A stretch of 64,000 nt of DNA from Lepturacanthus savala (GCA_030544235.1 CM060470.1:22012356-22076355), one strand, 5' to 3'; counted from the stretch's first letter, positions 36,577 through 50,136 are shown. Notes: a model not told the origin generated them from the sequence alone. A program made the numbers and translations.

Positions 36577-36662
<86 letters not shown>
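35981..36662 (+). repeat. (TATC)n microsatellite split by a solo LTR
   Basis: CTAT repeats occupy 35981-36005 and 36577-36662, in the same register on both sides of the LTR-like insertion, so the array was continuous before the insertion. Confidence 0.95.
36006..36576 (-). mobile_element. Solo LTR of an LTR retrotransposon
   Basis: 571 bp beginning TGTTACG and ending CGTAACA, the TG...CA inverted ends of an LTR, flanked by a CTATC repeat on each side (compatible with a 5-bp target duplication but inseparable from the microsatellite). On the minus strand it has CCAAT/ATTGG boxes (36428-36432, 36455-36459, 36495-36499) followed by TATAAGAA (complement of 36405-36412), which is U3 promoter architecture. 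No internal gag-pol sequence adjoins it, so it is a recombination remnant. The ends suggest a Ty3/gypsy-type element; not proven. Confidence 0.7.
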
Positions 36663-38259
36663 GGGGTCCATAAAGCCTGTAGAGATCCCTCTGCCCTCTG
36701 CTGGATGTAGCTGAAATTTTTGTGATGATAATTTCAACCTAACCAGTAGATGGCAACAGTGTAAAAGACCACCCCCCCCCTTCCAAAAAAAACAAAACAC
36801 ACTCACACACCCCAGCATTTACACTGATTATTCTCTCATCCTCATCAGCCTAATTGTGCAGTAGCAAAGCCAATCTCAGGCAGCCATTAACAACTTGAGG
36901 AAAATCTTTTCTCTGCCTCAACCTCATGTCTCACTTGACATACTTGGCCTCGTTTGAACTTTTGACCGGCCTCTAATTTGCAATGTAAGCTATCCAATTT
37001 ACAACACCTTCACAAGGGCTAACGATTTTCCATTGCCACAGCACAAGCTTCGAAGTGTGTGTGCATGCGTGCATGTGTGTGTGTCTGTGTGTGTGTCAGT
37101 GTCATCTGATGACACAGATAATAAAGGAACATGACGAAGAACTACCAGAGGCTAGAACAGAACAGTCAAAACAAGAAAACGCGCTCTATGTTCGCATAAT
37201 ACTTTTCTTTACTTTACCTTCTGGGGTTTTATCATTGTCATAATCTCCACCTTGGAACCTTTAAAACAGAAGAATAACTAAAGAGAGTGTGACGCTCCCT
37301 GCAGTCACACACTGCTGTGTAGAGGCTGCATCTAAGCTACAGAGATGTTAGTGCTCCGGGTGTTGATATGACGGATAATGATGTTTAAAGTCTGGTGTCA
37401 CTTCAGTGAATCAACAAACATCTGAACTCTTGCCCCGCAGTTTCTTTCCCAACCCTCCCCCCAAAAAAAGAAAAAAAAAAGATGCATCGCCTTACCCCGA
37501 AAACTGATCTGATGGTTTTGGGGTTTTTGAGCAATTCCATCACAAGCCACAGCAGAATTATCCCGCTCCATTCAGCGGACAGCGAGCATCCGTCAGCAAA
37601 CTCTGCAGTGAGATGCGACTCTATGGCAGTCGACGTTTCCCCTAATGGGAAACAATTACACACTCAGTGGCTTCTTCAGTGACTTCTGATGAGACTCATT
37701 CGCTGAGGAAATGGCCACGTAATCATGTGTGTGTAATGGGCTAATGCTGCTTATTGCTCACTGAGTCTGGCTCATGCCAGAGTTTCAGTTGACTCTTTTT
37801 TAGCCACCATATGAGTTTGATAACAAGAGAAACGTGATGGGAAATGGCTGTGAGTGAACACAACACATGCACTGTTGTCTTGGACTGTGTCAGTTGAGAC
37901 AAGCCAAATAATCTCTGTTCTTTTCTTATTTTGTCAGGGGAGTGCTATGTGAGTAAATGACACTGTGAAATAGAGCTACACTGCTGTAGACACTCAGAGT
38001 ATCGCCATCTCATCCATGCAGGCATCCGCGTTTCCAGCTGTAATGATAGATTCTGTCATTTTCAGTTAAGCTGTCTTAAAAACTAGGAATTACTGTAAAC
38101 TGATAGAAGCCATTGCTCCTAAGTTTGAGTCAATCTGTCAGTAATTCCTTGATGTTCATGCCTCAGTATATTAAGTATGTTACTGCTGTCAGGTCAGTTT
38201 AGAAGCATTTCTCATATATGGTACTTTGGAATGCTCAAGATAACGATAACAGCAGCTAT

Positions 38260-38261
<2 letters not shown>

Positions 38262-38296
<35 letters not shown>

Positions 38297-38304
38297 AACA
38301 CACA
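38262..38304 (+). repeat. (CA)n microsatellite
   Basis: About 43 bp of CA repeats with interspersed AA. Confidence 0.93.
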
Positions 38305-38310
38305 AAAATT

Positions 38311-38493
<183 letters not shown>

Positions 38494-40599
38494 TATATTC
38501 ATTTCTTTTCTTCTAAAGGGTCAGCAGCTGGATAATATGCTCACTAAAAACAGCTAAAGACAATAAACAGACTCCTTTATCTCATTCATTATGAGACAAG
38601 CAAATGAATTTAAAAGACATCAAAGACCGATAACGACATGTGAAAATGAGAATCTAACATCACACAATCCTGGGGACAATAATCGCCTCATCATGGCTGC
38701 TGATAACAGAGTTACAGTATCTGTCATCAGCAGGCGCTATTATTTTTTTGGTAATTAAATCAAATATGTATAAACACACTACCCATCTCCATGCTGCCCC
38801 TACCATCTGCACTGATTTGCATTCTGAATTCTCTCATGATATCTTCTGATGTGAATCACAAAGCTTGCAGCTTCCCGATCCACCCATGAGAATTTAGACT
38901 GGTTTGTTGTACAAATACTCTAATTTAGGCTGTGTTACGCAACATTTCCTGGTTTGCATGATGATTACTGATCTTGCATAGCCTATATCACGTTGGTTAT
39001 GCACACAGAGCTGATGCAAATCATAAGCAACAGAGTCATTTTTTATGGCACAAACAAGCTTGGATTCAAGCCCACAGCAAGGTACAAAATGATTGCACAA
39101 GTCGAGTGTTTGTTGGTAACTTATTCAGAAGCAGCTTCTCCTTCACCCAGAATCCAACATGTATAATATAATACCCATGCTCATCAAGGGAAAGTACATG
39201 GAATCGAGTGTATTAACTGATATTACATTTATTATTATTCGTAAAATATTTTTTTTTCACCTTAGGCATTTCATTCATTGTCACTGCTCAAAGAATAAAA
39301 CTTTTTGTAAAACATGATATATTTACTTCAATAGAACAATCTCTGCACATTATGCATCAAGGTTTTCAAAGTCACACGATGTACAATGTGTCAGTAAGAG
39401 AGTAATTTTTCTAATGAAGTCTATGCATACAGATTAGGTTCACTCACTGGGGAAATACCAGCTCATTCTTCTTCACAAGCATCAGCCGGATGCTTGGTGA
39501 GTAGATTCAACACGATTCAGAACCAGAAAAGGTGTGGATGGAGTTGAGGTGGGACAAACAAGTGGCAAAAAAAGGAAAGAAAGAAAGTCTGTAACTGTGT
39601 TTGTGCGCCAGCAGGTGATCTTCAGCCTTAAAATCTTCAAATGGACCAATCACAGTCATCACTAACACAGTTGCACTTCGCAGTGCCCGTGTTCCGCCAA
39701 GAATTCATTGCTTTGTTACTTACAAGGAGCTTAATTTACCTATAGAAACTTATTTTATTTATTTGTTTCATGTTAAAAAAATAGAGAATTCAGATGGCTT
39801 CCCGCAGCTTCCAGGCACAGCTTTGTTTTGAAAAAAGTGTCCATTAAGAGTGAATGATGATAAAAGCAGAAAGGATGGTGAGGTGAATGGGTGGGTTGGG
39901 GGGTGTCTCTGTTTGATTTTTTTATCTGTCAACGTGTCAAATGGTGTGTCGTTTCTGTTTATCTGCCCCTGCCCTGTATGGCTGGAGAGCAGCCGCAGCC
40001 TGAGATATCAGCTGACACAGATACAATCAATGCAATTGACGCTGGGAACTCCTCATCACCGCTGTTTGTACTTGTCATTATGGGAATGAGGTTCTGTCCC
40101 AAACCCACGTCTGATCCGAAATGATTAATAATCCACTAATGTTTAAATAGAGCAGTGATTGCGTTGTACGTGAACTAAAAGCAAAAAAAGGGAGCCAATT
40201 TGGGTGTTAAATCCATATTTGAATTGAATTGTTGTTATCTGCCTTTGCCGTGATTAGTGCTGGCAGACGTTTAGTAAAAAGACTGCAAAACACTCCCAGG
40301 TGTTGGCCTTTTTAACTCTTTCGTTTGCGTCCCTCCGCCTTCTCCAGCATTATTGATCAGACAATTTGATTTTGAAAGAAACAAAACAAAACAAAACAAA
40401 AACCTCTGAGTTGTTGCAGGCCTGCTATCCAAGAACATATAAATCTATTATTCTTTTGAAAGAAGAATTCATTTTTACTTTCTCCTTTATTGTTTTGCAA
40501 AGACAGAAGCACTCGCAGGCATGAAAGAAAACCTGCGGCGGCATCATAGGGTCTTTTATATAGATCCATATAACTTAACTGTCACCTCTGTCCCACGCA

Positions 40600-41560
40600 A
40601 AAAGGAGCGATTTAATACCACACGCCAGCTTTTCAAGTGTCTGCTGTTAAGATGTGTTTTATTGCAGTGAAAATCCCTCTTTTAATATACCGCTTGATGG
40701 AGATGTTACACATGCAGAAGCTGACAGAGGTCAGCGGCCTTTTACTACCAGTACATACTTTTCATTTCCTCCGTAGCACATATCTCAGAGGAAAGTGCAA
40801 TAAAAATCTGCGAGAATATACCGGGAAATGTTTACTTGGCTATGACTAAATAGCACATCATCAGCGCAGAACATTTCAATCCGAAAACTTCCTTCATCTC
40901 TGCAACATGTGGCCGCGGCCGTTTATCATACTGAAGGTTTATCTAAGTGTGGGGGAGAAGCGCCATGTGCTGCAGGGAGAGATTGCCTTTACTTGCACGG
41001 CACCGACGGAGCAAAACAATGTACCGCATGATAAAAAATTGCTTCATAACTCTCACATTGTGTGTCTGGCATCATTATGAGGCACAATAGCCTCTGGAGG
41101 GCCCCGGCTTTTATTGGCGCGCCTCTTGCAGCAGCAAAGTCTCATCCATTAAACAAATCAGGGGGTTATGTATTAGATTAGCTGTACAGCAGGCACCGGG
41201 GAACGCCTAGAAGAACACACAAAAACCTCATCTCATTCCCCCTCATAATCCCCGGGAATAAATTACCTAATTGACAGCATTAGGGTGATACTGTCAGAAG
41301 GTGCCTCTTAAAGCGTAATGTATAATGAAAATACACAACGTTGCTAAATTGCATTTTTGGTATTTAAAATGATAAACGGCAGCCATTTGGGGGGCATTAA
41401 GAGTGAAGCCTCCGCTCGTAGCATGCTGCCAGATCTCATTTTTCAATATTTCTTAATAAATTTGTGGTGTCAGTGATATTAAAAGCTCATTTCTGCTGAG
41501 GAATATTTAATATAGCTTCCCGTGTGATAGGAAGCCAATGTCATGCAGGCAGGGAACTAG
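40600..41560. promoter_or_regulatory. Candidate conserved non-coding (enhancer-like) block upstream of erbb4
   Basis: Nearly 1 kb free of microsatellites and recognised repeats. It has mixed composition and many homeodomain-type words, such as TACCTAATTGACAGCATTAG (41269-41288), TTTATTGGCGCGCC (41111-41124) and CATTAAACAAATCAG (41147-41161). No open frame explains the complexity. The appearance is that of vertebrate developmental enhancers, but this is inference from texture only. Confidence 0.3.
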
Positions 41561-43099
41561 TTGGTGGCAGCTTGGATCGCCCACCCCCCCCTGCTGTGTC
41601 CCTCCGCTGCTCCCATGACCTATAAGGTGAGAGATGGAGTGCCCCCCACTGGCGAAGGGTCAACACTGCAGTGCAGGTTCAAGAAGTGCCCCTCACACTT
41701 CAATGCACTATTCATTCTGCGGCAGCGCTGAAAACAACAGAGGCTTTTTGACTTTCTTCAAAGTGAAAACTGTGTGCATCCAATTTTCTTAAAGTGTTAG
41801 TTACACTTAGCTCAGGAAAATGCAAACGCTCTGTTCCTGGATCAGTGAAAGCACTAGGCCAGGCAGAATGTGTGTGTGTCTGTGTGTGTGCGTGTGTGTG
41901 TGCAGCATGCCTTCCTATTTGATGCAAACAAAAGCCTTGAATAGAACGATCTCAGGGGAGGGATGACCTGCCTATAGCAAATGAAGGATGTTTATGGTCT
42001 TGAGTAGATTATTGCTCAGACATATACTTTGATGTATGAAACTGGAAGGAGGGAAAACTGCCTCCTCCAGTCATAATAAAGCTAGCAACCACTATCTGAA
42101 GAGCATAAATATGAAAAAGACACTATAATGATAAAACCTGTGTAACGCTGATAACAGCGGTAAGCATCCTGCTATAGTGCTAACATGTTGCATGTAATCC
42201 AGTGTGCTGTATTTCATTAACCACTGTTCAAATTTAAAAGTGAAGTGCAATTGTTTTATGGTTTAGTTTAATTCTAAATATGATAAACTGACTGATTATG
42301 ATAGAACAGGGGAAGTATTTGTTGCACTTAATTTTCTCAGCTTAAAGCCAAAGTTCTCTTTAGTCTCTAGGTTTGTGTGTGTATGTGTGTGTCACAGGGG
42401 TGTGTGTGTGGGGGTGTATGATTTCTGTCCAGATGTGGGGGCATATTGAAACCCCAGGGGGCCTTCACCTCTCTCAAGTGCAGAAGGTTGTAGGTTCAGA
42501 AAGTAAAGAATCTTTTGTCCCATTGCCTCTTGTGGGACAGAAGGTTCTGCTCATTATCTTAGTAGTTTTTTTTTTTTTTTGCAAAGTCACTCCTTCCAAA
42601 CTACTGCAAATAAACCCAATAATTCCACTTTGTAAATGCTCTATTTTACTTTATGTCATGTACAGTGAGCCCCCCGGAGAAACAATGTGGATGATGTGAT
42701 GGGGAGATATATATATTGCCTTCAACAGCAATGCACTGTAACTGAGGGGAAATGGAAACCTTTGTTTAAGATGGAGCATTAAAAAGTCTCTTGGGTTATA
42801 ATTTTGCTGTCAAAATGTCTTCTTTTTATTGCCTGACCCTGAGTGCCTATAAAAAGAAGGAATAAATATAGGTTTAATGGAATTTGCTCCGCAAAATGAC
42901 AATTTAATCCACTATAAACTTGATAATACATAAAGGAAGCTATATAGTTGTGGGAATTACTCGGCTCCCAAAGTACAGAGTTGACTGTTCAGCTCGATAT
43001 TGAAAGAACAAACACTAATACGTTCCGAAACTATATATAGACTATCAAATCTCCCAGCCCGCATGGGAGAAGCCCAGTTATATTGAACTGTAGTGGACC
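41561..43099. other. Intergenic DNA upstream of erbb4, no gene seen
   Basis: Ordinary sequence with short GT-rich patches near 41868-41900 and 42373-42415; no exon or mobile element recognised. Confidence 0.55.
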
Positions 43100-43656
43100 A
43101 TCCGCCTATAAATCCCTCTCGCAGAATTGATGTCAGCCGTGTTGAGTGTGACAGGTGCAACGGAGCCGATGCACAAATTCAGTGGGTTTTGGGATCTCGC
43201 GCGAGCCAATGGCAGAGCTCGTGGAGTTGCGGCTGGCGGGATTCGGGCTGATTGTCGGCCACCTGCGCCAATCACGGCTCCTGTAGGAGGAGTTCGGGGG
43301 GGGCCGGGGGTGTGTCTGAAGAATACGAGTCTACAGCTGCACACTGTATCCAAGTCGGGGAGTAATGGCATGAGAACTGCTTTATACTGTTTAACAACCT
43401 CCACGGTCCCCGCTGGAAACTAATACTCGACTATTTTCTGCTTTCACGTCAGTCACAAACTCGGCCCGCACGCACCGAGGCGCGAGGCGGCGGACAGTCG
43501 GACAAACTTAGTCAAAGGCGACAGAAAAAAAGTCCCTAAAGTCACAGGGTGAAGAGGATTCACACGCGAAGCGCTTCATCCTTTCCGGCTGCTTCAGAGG
43601 AGGATACGCTGCTGGACATGTGAATTTTAAAAGGAGATAATTTGCCGAGAACAACA
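43100..43656 (+). promoter_or_regulatory. erbb4: erbb4 promoter and 5' leader
   Basis: GC- and CpG-rich compared with its surroundings. It contains a TATAAA at 43107-43112, CCAAT boxes at 43206-43210 and 43268-43272, a G-rich run around 43298-43312 and a CRE-like TCACGTCA at 43444-43451. The transcription start cannot be fixed; either the TATA box at 43107 or an initiator within the CpG-rich part could be used. An ATG followed immediately by TGA lies at 43618-43623, 34 nt before the main start codon. Confidence 0.5.
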
Positions 43657-43735
43657 ATGAAACCAACCACTGCCCCGTGTTGCTTCGGCTTTTTCCTGAC
43701 TTGCGTCTTGTTTGGGTCCAGCTCGTCACAATCAG
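43657..43735 (+). CDS. erbb4: erbb4 first coding exon (signal peptide of the ErbB4/HER4 receptor tyrosine kinase)
   Basis: ErbB4 is a single-pass plasma-membrane receptor tyrosine kinase that binds neuregulins and acts in heart and neural development. Only its first coding exon is here: ATG at 43657 with A at -3, 26 codons plus one base, then a GTGAGT donor at 43736. The peptide starts MKPTTAPCC, has a hydrophobic core (about residues 8-20, FGFFLTCVLFG) and ends SSSSQS. Mammalian ERBB4 starts MKPATG and ends exon 1 at SDSQS in the same phase. EGFR and ERBB3 start differently. Position downstream of ikzf2 in the same orientation matches human 2q34. Exon 2 is not in the window. Teleosts can have two erbb4 copies; which one this is cannot be told. 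Confidence 0.82.
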
Positions 43736-46700
43736 GTGAGTCAGTCGCAGCCCGTCCGTCCGCGCCCCCCCCGCTGCGCAGCTCCCGTGTGTGCGGTGGA
43801 GCGGTTCGGTGCGCACGGAGCGCAGTGGCACAACTCTCCACTGGACACTTTGTTTTCTATGAATCCGATTTTTTACACGTGTAACAATGTGTTTGACAGA
43901 AACCAAACCCGCACCTCCTGCTGCTAGCGTCACCATCGGAACCTTCGCGTTGGATAATTGTCTAAAAAAAACCTGCGGTCTTCACGTTCCACCTGACGCA
44001 CAGCGCGCCGTGAGACCGCCACACAGGTGACGGTCCAAACAGACGCAGGTTGTGGTAGACGTGTTGTTTTAAGACTACTGAATCCGAGCCAGCGCGCTCG
44101 CTCTTCTCCCTTCGTGCACAGAGCGACTCTGTTGATTTTGAGAGAAAGGCGCATTAATGTCCGTCACACGTGTCCTTTTAGAATCAGCGTGGACACAGGA
44201 GTGACAGCTCCGCTTTACAACAGGCTACTGTGCGCTTGTCTTTCCCTCCCACGATACACGGGGCTGTTTTACGTGACTCCGTATCCAAAAGTTCATTCTC
44301 TATCCTCCACCCAATCTCTTCCCCCACGGCAAAAAACAATCCGCAGAATAAATGAAGACGTAAGTGGTAATGAGCTAAAACGCCTGCGAGGTGTTTTGAA
44401 TATTTTTTACGCATCGGTTTGTAGAACGAGTCTTGGCATTCCAAGGGCACCCATGTCATCAAAAAATACTAAAAGTTGTCAGCCCTGCGAAGACTAGTGG
44501 GAGACTGTGTTTGGATGAACAGTGGCGAACGGTCGCCCATATGAGTTCTGTAATCGGGATGAAAGCAAAGCGGATTAGCGTGAAATTAAATTATTCCTCA
44601 TTTTATAGTGACTCCCCTCGGGAATCATGTGCGCCACAGTTTGACATCCAGCGTCGTAGCGCAGAGGACTTTACACGCTGACGGTGGCAGTACCGGCTGC
44701 ACAATGCAGCGGCGCTCTTTACGCACGGGGGAGGGAGGCTTGCGCGCACAGAGGGAGACCGGGCGCGCGTGTGTGTGCGTGCGCGTGTGTGTTTGAAAGA
44801 GAGACAATGGATGGTTGACAAAAATTCACCGAATAGACAAAAGCAAAACTTACCATCATCATCCATCACCTTCACACAGACGACAGCGGAGTGAATTTAG
44901 AACCAAGGACAAGTCTGTAACTCACACACACGTTTCTCTTCGCACTCGCCTTTTCTCCGCGTTCAGCTCGTATACTCAAGTCTGAAATAATTGTGACCAC
45001 CTACAGAGATCTGGGTGATGGAGGTGAAGCTGGCTGAGATCGACATACATAAAAATGGGTTATAAACTAGGGTTGAAAAACTGCAATAGATGTAAAATAA
45101 TTCCACTTAATTTAAATTAGATCTAAAGCCTATTGTTTGCCTCGTTGATTTTGCTTTTTGAAAATCCTAAAAGAAGTGGAACCGTTTTGAAATGTTCCCA
45201 GTTTCATACAACTTGGTGATAAGGGGGCGAACTGCTACATGAGGACGCCTGCAATGTATTTCTTTAAATTGGATCTGCGGTGTTAACGGGTGAAATGCGC
45301 GCATTTTTACGCACAGGCCCACAGCTGTAACCTCTGGCGGCGGAGCAGCGGCCAGTGGAGGCTTTCAGGGGAACAGTGAGCGAATTAATGAAGAACTCTG
45401 CTGCGGTTTTGGCGTTTTCACCCTATCTTTTTACGCACAGGGATGTGTCCTGCTGTAAAACAGCATTTAACGTTTTATTCGCGCTTTTATTTTCTGTAAT
45501 GTATAAATATATATGGATCGCAAAGGAAATATCGGTTTCTTCAAGAAAACAAATTGGATTTGGGACATATTCGTTTTGTATATTCTACTAATCTATTAAT
45601 CTATTTCTGCAGACTAATGTTTTTAGCGCGTTTTGATGCAAGCTGCACACCGGGAAATTAAAATAAACAAACACAACTTTTTATTCCATCAAAACCAAAC
45701 GAAACCAACCGCATTATTGTGTCCTTTGGGCCTGTACCCCACGGTTTCTATTTCGAAAACCTTCTCCAGCGACTTCCACATCGACGCTGGTCGAGCTTTC
45801 GCAAATATCACTGTGTAAACACGAATTCATTTCTGTCTGTGAGAAGTGAAGCCAGAGAAAGGCGAAGTGATGGAAGATGTCTGCTCTGACACACACACAC
45901 CCACACACTAACACACGTGTGCGCACCTGCGCGTGAACGTACTCGGATTCGCTGCACTGTTCAAGGTTGTAGGTTTCGTTTGAACAGTGAGGAGCCGGTG
46001 GTCTAACACTCAATTTATCGCATTCTAGTTGATTTTAATGCACCAACTTATGAGGGATATGTATCTTTTATTTACGTGAAGGAACACAAAAATTCAGGCA
46101 TTAGGTGACCAATCAGCAGATAAGATACCCCGCGGTCAGACTGTTGCTTTCAAATATTTATTCTGTTTAGATAAACTTTTCTTGTGGAGATCCTTGCTGA
46201 GTCAATACACGTGATTTAGCCTACTGATTTTTCAAAATAAAAGTCTTCTGCTTCTTTCATGTTGTTTTGATGGGGGAGACAAATGCTGTAAATATTGAGA
46301 GGGAAGTATGCATCCCCCAAATCTACGCCTGTGCTTCGCATGTAGTAGTGTGTGTGTGTGTGTGAGTGAGAAGTGTAAGGCGTGATAATAGGAAAACAAG
46401 CGCATCCACCCGCCTGATAGCTTTTTCATGAGGTTCTTTGAAACAACCTTGCATTTCCCTTGGCACGTCATTAAACTAACACGTAAGGCTCCATAATAAA
46501 GTGGGCTAAATATATGTAATATCCTCCCATGCATGTTGATTAAAACTTCCTCTTCTTCAAAATGTCACCTTTTCAGCAACTGTGAAAATCAAAAACCCTC
46601 CTCCATGCACTGGTGGGGAAGCTCATTAATTCTTCCTCAGTCCTCCATTAGAACTATGTAATCCTTCACCAGAAATTAAAACACCAAAACCGTTAAGAGG

Positions 46701-47561
46701 AGTTAAGAGGTTTTCACATGCCATTAGGGTACATGTCCGCATGGAGCCGTGTGCCACACACGTCCTGCTGCACTCTTGCTGTCAATTGACTGCAACTAAA
46801 TTATATGCCGGAGTTGGATGGAGTTGGAGGAAAAGGCATCCAGCTGCTGATTCTGAACCATATGGCCACATTCCGAAGCTCTACCTGCTTTTATGAATAT
46901 TCACATATATTTCTGTGCAGGAATCTAGTTGAGTCATCTGTTCTCTGTGTGTGTGTGTGTGTTTTATTACATAGTGAAATGTGTGAAAATGACTTCCTTA
47001 AATGATCCTCTTTTACAGCTTCCTGCCTCTTCTTCTTTCTTAAATCGACACAAACTTTCATTTTATTTTGACCATTTCAGACAGTGGAGGAACTTTTCTT
47101 CCAGAAATGACGCGTCTATACTTTGTAGTATATCCTCGATGGGATTTTTAGGGTTTAGTGGTGCTCTCTTTGCTCGATTGAAATTGATAGTACAGTTCCA
47201 GTTTGCTACTGTTTACAAGGGGTTGAGTGAGGCAAAGGGAGACTCCTAGAAGGAGACATGAGGATTTATTTCTTTTCTTTTTTGCTCTCTTTTGTGCTCA
47301 CTACACTGACTGACACTTTTTGTACAGTAATTGCTGTCGTGGTACTTTTCGGTTTGAAGCGTAGAGAATGAATAGTGTCACATTTAGAAACCCCACACAG
47401 CTCAGCTTCGTCATATCTTTTTCCTGCTGTCGCCTGTTAAAAGAGCTTCGACTCTCCATGGCCATGCTTTTTATTGGAAGAATGGAAGTCTTTGGTTAGG
47501 TGGTGACCCACTTCTTCTTTGTTGGAATGAAAGGAAATGTGAACGTATGTGCTATTTGTCT

Positions 47562-47780
47562 GGAGCTGCAATGATTAATTGGTGATAATCGATGAAAGTC
47601 ATTTAGGAGATCAGATGGTTTGAATGTGATGTTTTGCTGCTCTTCCTTGTCTTAAGATGGTGATTCTTTTTCAACAAAATGAAGACATCACCCTTGACAT
47701 ATAAATAGTGACGTCCATTGTCATTGTGCCCTGATGTGATAAATTAAATGATTAATCAAGAAATAATTAGTTGCAGCTCT
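47562..47780. mobile_element. Short MITE of the GGGCTGCAACTAA family
   Basis: Left end GGAGCTGCAATGATTAATTG and right end GATTAATCAAGAAATAATTA followed by GTTGCAGCTCT are inverted repeats. The interior is deleted relative to the copy at 20704-21025. Confidence 0.6.
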
Positions 47781-49799
47781 ACCTGTGTCTGTGTGGGTGA
47801 GAGATGAAGAGTATCTTAAACTTATTGATCCAGACAATCAAAGTGGGATTATTTGATTAATATGATCCATTATATGTAGGTTAACACATCATTGCTGTTA
47901 CCTTTTCTGTGATGATGGTGAAAATGAAATATTTTCTTTTCTTTTGACTATCAGGAACAAACAATGCAGAGGTATTTGCAGCAGAAAAGAAATTGAGGAT
48001 TTTATCTCTTTTTTTTGTCCAGAGGATTTCACCCTGAAACCAGATGAGGAATGAGGGGAAAAAAGTCAGTTTGTGTTATCAAGACTGTAGTTTAATTGCG
48101 AGAGTAGTCACAACCATTAAGTTTCCTATGAACCTCTTCTTTTGAACCACTGGCATCAATAATGTAGTAATGTCTCTGTATCTCTAATGAACTCCTGTGC
48201 TCCTCCAAGGACTGAACGTCTGTGTGCAGTAGCCTCCTCAGTTCGAAGTCTATGACCTTATTGTCATTAATGGTGTTTTTAATCTGCTATGATATTACTG
48301 TAATAGTCTTTAATTACTACCTTAGGGATGTATAACTTTTTATGCTTTTATATTTCTGTCCTCTCAAAATGGACGAAATTACTATGTTTGTTGGATAACA
48401 CACGGATGTTTTTCTTTTTTTTTTTTTCCTCTCTCTCTTTCTTTCTGAAAGCACAACTGGAGTCATTGTTTTCCAGTTTTGACTTGTTGATGGGTTCATA
48501 GACTGTCTGCAGCCAGCAGAAACGATTGGCTCACATCCTACGTGACCTTTCGCGAGCACTGCACCCTCATTTATCACCTGCAGTTATAAACTCGCCATAC
48601 ATGTGCACGTGTTTGTTGAGCTCGTCTATTAAATGTCCTCTTTTAGACCGATGCTGTAATTGGATTGGAACACCAACCACATCTGTACACGCTTAATTTA
48701 AACCGCTGTCTATAACACTTGTGTTTACGGTTGTTCATAAGCAACAAGATTACTGCAGTTTTGACATTTGGTGAAAATGGATTTTTGTGTTTTTTTTTTT
48801 TCCTTGTTAATTCATATTCCCCTGCTCCTGTGTTCTCTCTACTCACTTTCTGAAAATTGAATGATCTGTGTTTGTATGAAAGAATGACGTACACAAAATA
48901 CTGATAGGCTCTCAATACATGGTGACCTAACCATCATTAACAAGGCACAGCAACGAGCAGCACTTACACCAGCGAGGTGCTGCTTGATATCCTTGGCAAT
49001 GGCCACATCAGTTTAGACCAATAGTGGACTTTCACTTTCAGTAGTGGTAAAATCAATCTGCTGTGTTTTAATGAGGCAGGCAAATGTGCGTTCAGGGCCA
49101 CCAGGAAGAGCTTAGCATTAAAAAACAATACTGCTCTCAGGGCCTTTGTGACCATTGAGCCTATTTGAGTGTGCTGTAATGGAGTAGACACAAAAAAAGG
49201 AAGGAAAAAAAACTCTCCAAGAAAAGAGGCCGAATGATGCTGTGTCAAGCTCAGTGCAGACAAGTGTCAGTCAAAAACTCCTGCTGAGGCTGCATCACCA
49301 TTACTGCAAGGTTCAAGGCTGCCATCAGAGTAGATGTGTAGTTATTTCTAAAAAAATGAAACTGAATCTGTCAAAATACATTACTTGTTTTTTTTGTTTT
49401 TTTAAAAGTAAACCAAAAGATGACCAAAACCTCCCGTGATCTTTAGTTGTTTTTGATAATGAATTCAAGTTGTACAAATCTTCAATTGACCTTATCTTAT
49501 TCTCCTATACCCAAAACCTATTATGGATTTTTTAAGGAGACAATGTTCCTCAACAAAAATACATTTCAAATTAATATTGCCCAAAAAAATCAGGCTGTTG
49601 TGGTTTCACATGGGACATTTTAGTTTCTTTTGCAAGAAAGTTGACATTTGATATTCTAAACAGAACATGTTTTCTGATTTTGTGCATAATATTCTTCAAA
49701 GATTTTTTTTTTTCCTTTTTAAATAGGATTCACATAAAGTGATTGTAAGTTGTGCCAGCGCCTCACCCATTATCATGCTCACTCCAAGAATTACTCCCA

Positions 49800-50040
49800 C
49801 ATGCTTACACTTGGCCGTCACTCGCTGACGTGCGAGATCCAGACCCTTGAAAGCTCGGCTCCCGTGTTCGCTTAACAATGTAGATGTCGCGAATCTTGAA
49901 CGCGGCGTGTCGGTTTTGTCAGTTTACGGGACTTCTGATCCCCGTTGTTGCCGCTGCACCGCCCCTCACAATAAGAACGTCTGTCCTCCTCTTCCTCCCG
50001 TCGGGCCGCGGGAGGCTGTCAGACACTGACCCTTTTGACA
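49800..50040. promoter_or_regulatory. CpG-rich block in erbb4 intron 1
   Basis: A local GC/CpG-rich island in an AT-rich intron, with words such as GTCGCGAATC, ACGCGGCGTG and GTCGGGCCGCGGGAGG. No supported coding exon. It could be an intronic enhancer, an alternative promoter or simply a CpG-rich patch. Confidence 0.25.
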
Positions 50041-50130
50041 ACTGTGTTTTGAGGGTTTCAAAGTGTGGTGACAAAGGGTCTGGGAAACATGCGCGTACAC
50101 TGTGTGCGTTTGTATGTGTGGTAGCTGTCT

Positions 50131-50136
<6 letters not shown>

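Noticed and set aside
36429..36714. Frames encoding runs of YLSI or IYLS repeats
   Set aside because: Direct translation of the (TATC)n microsatellite.
43078..44497. Several open frames on both strands around the erbb4 promoter and early intron
   Set aside because: GC-rich DNA has few stops. None has domain similarity, and only the frame starting at 43657 matches a known protein start and ends at a good donor.
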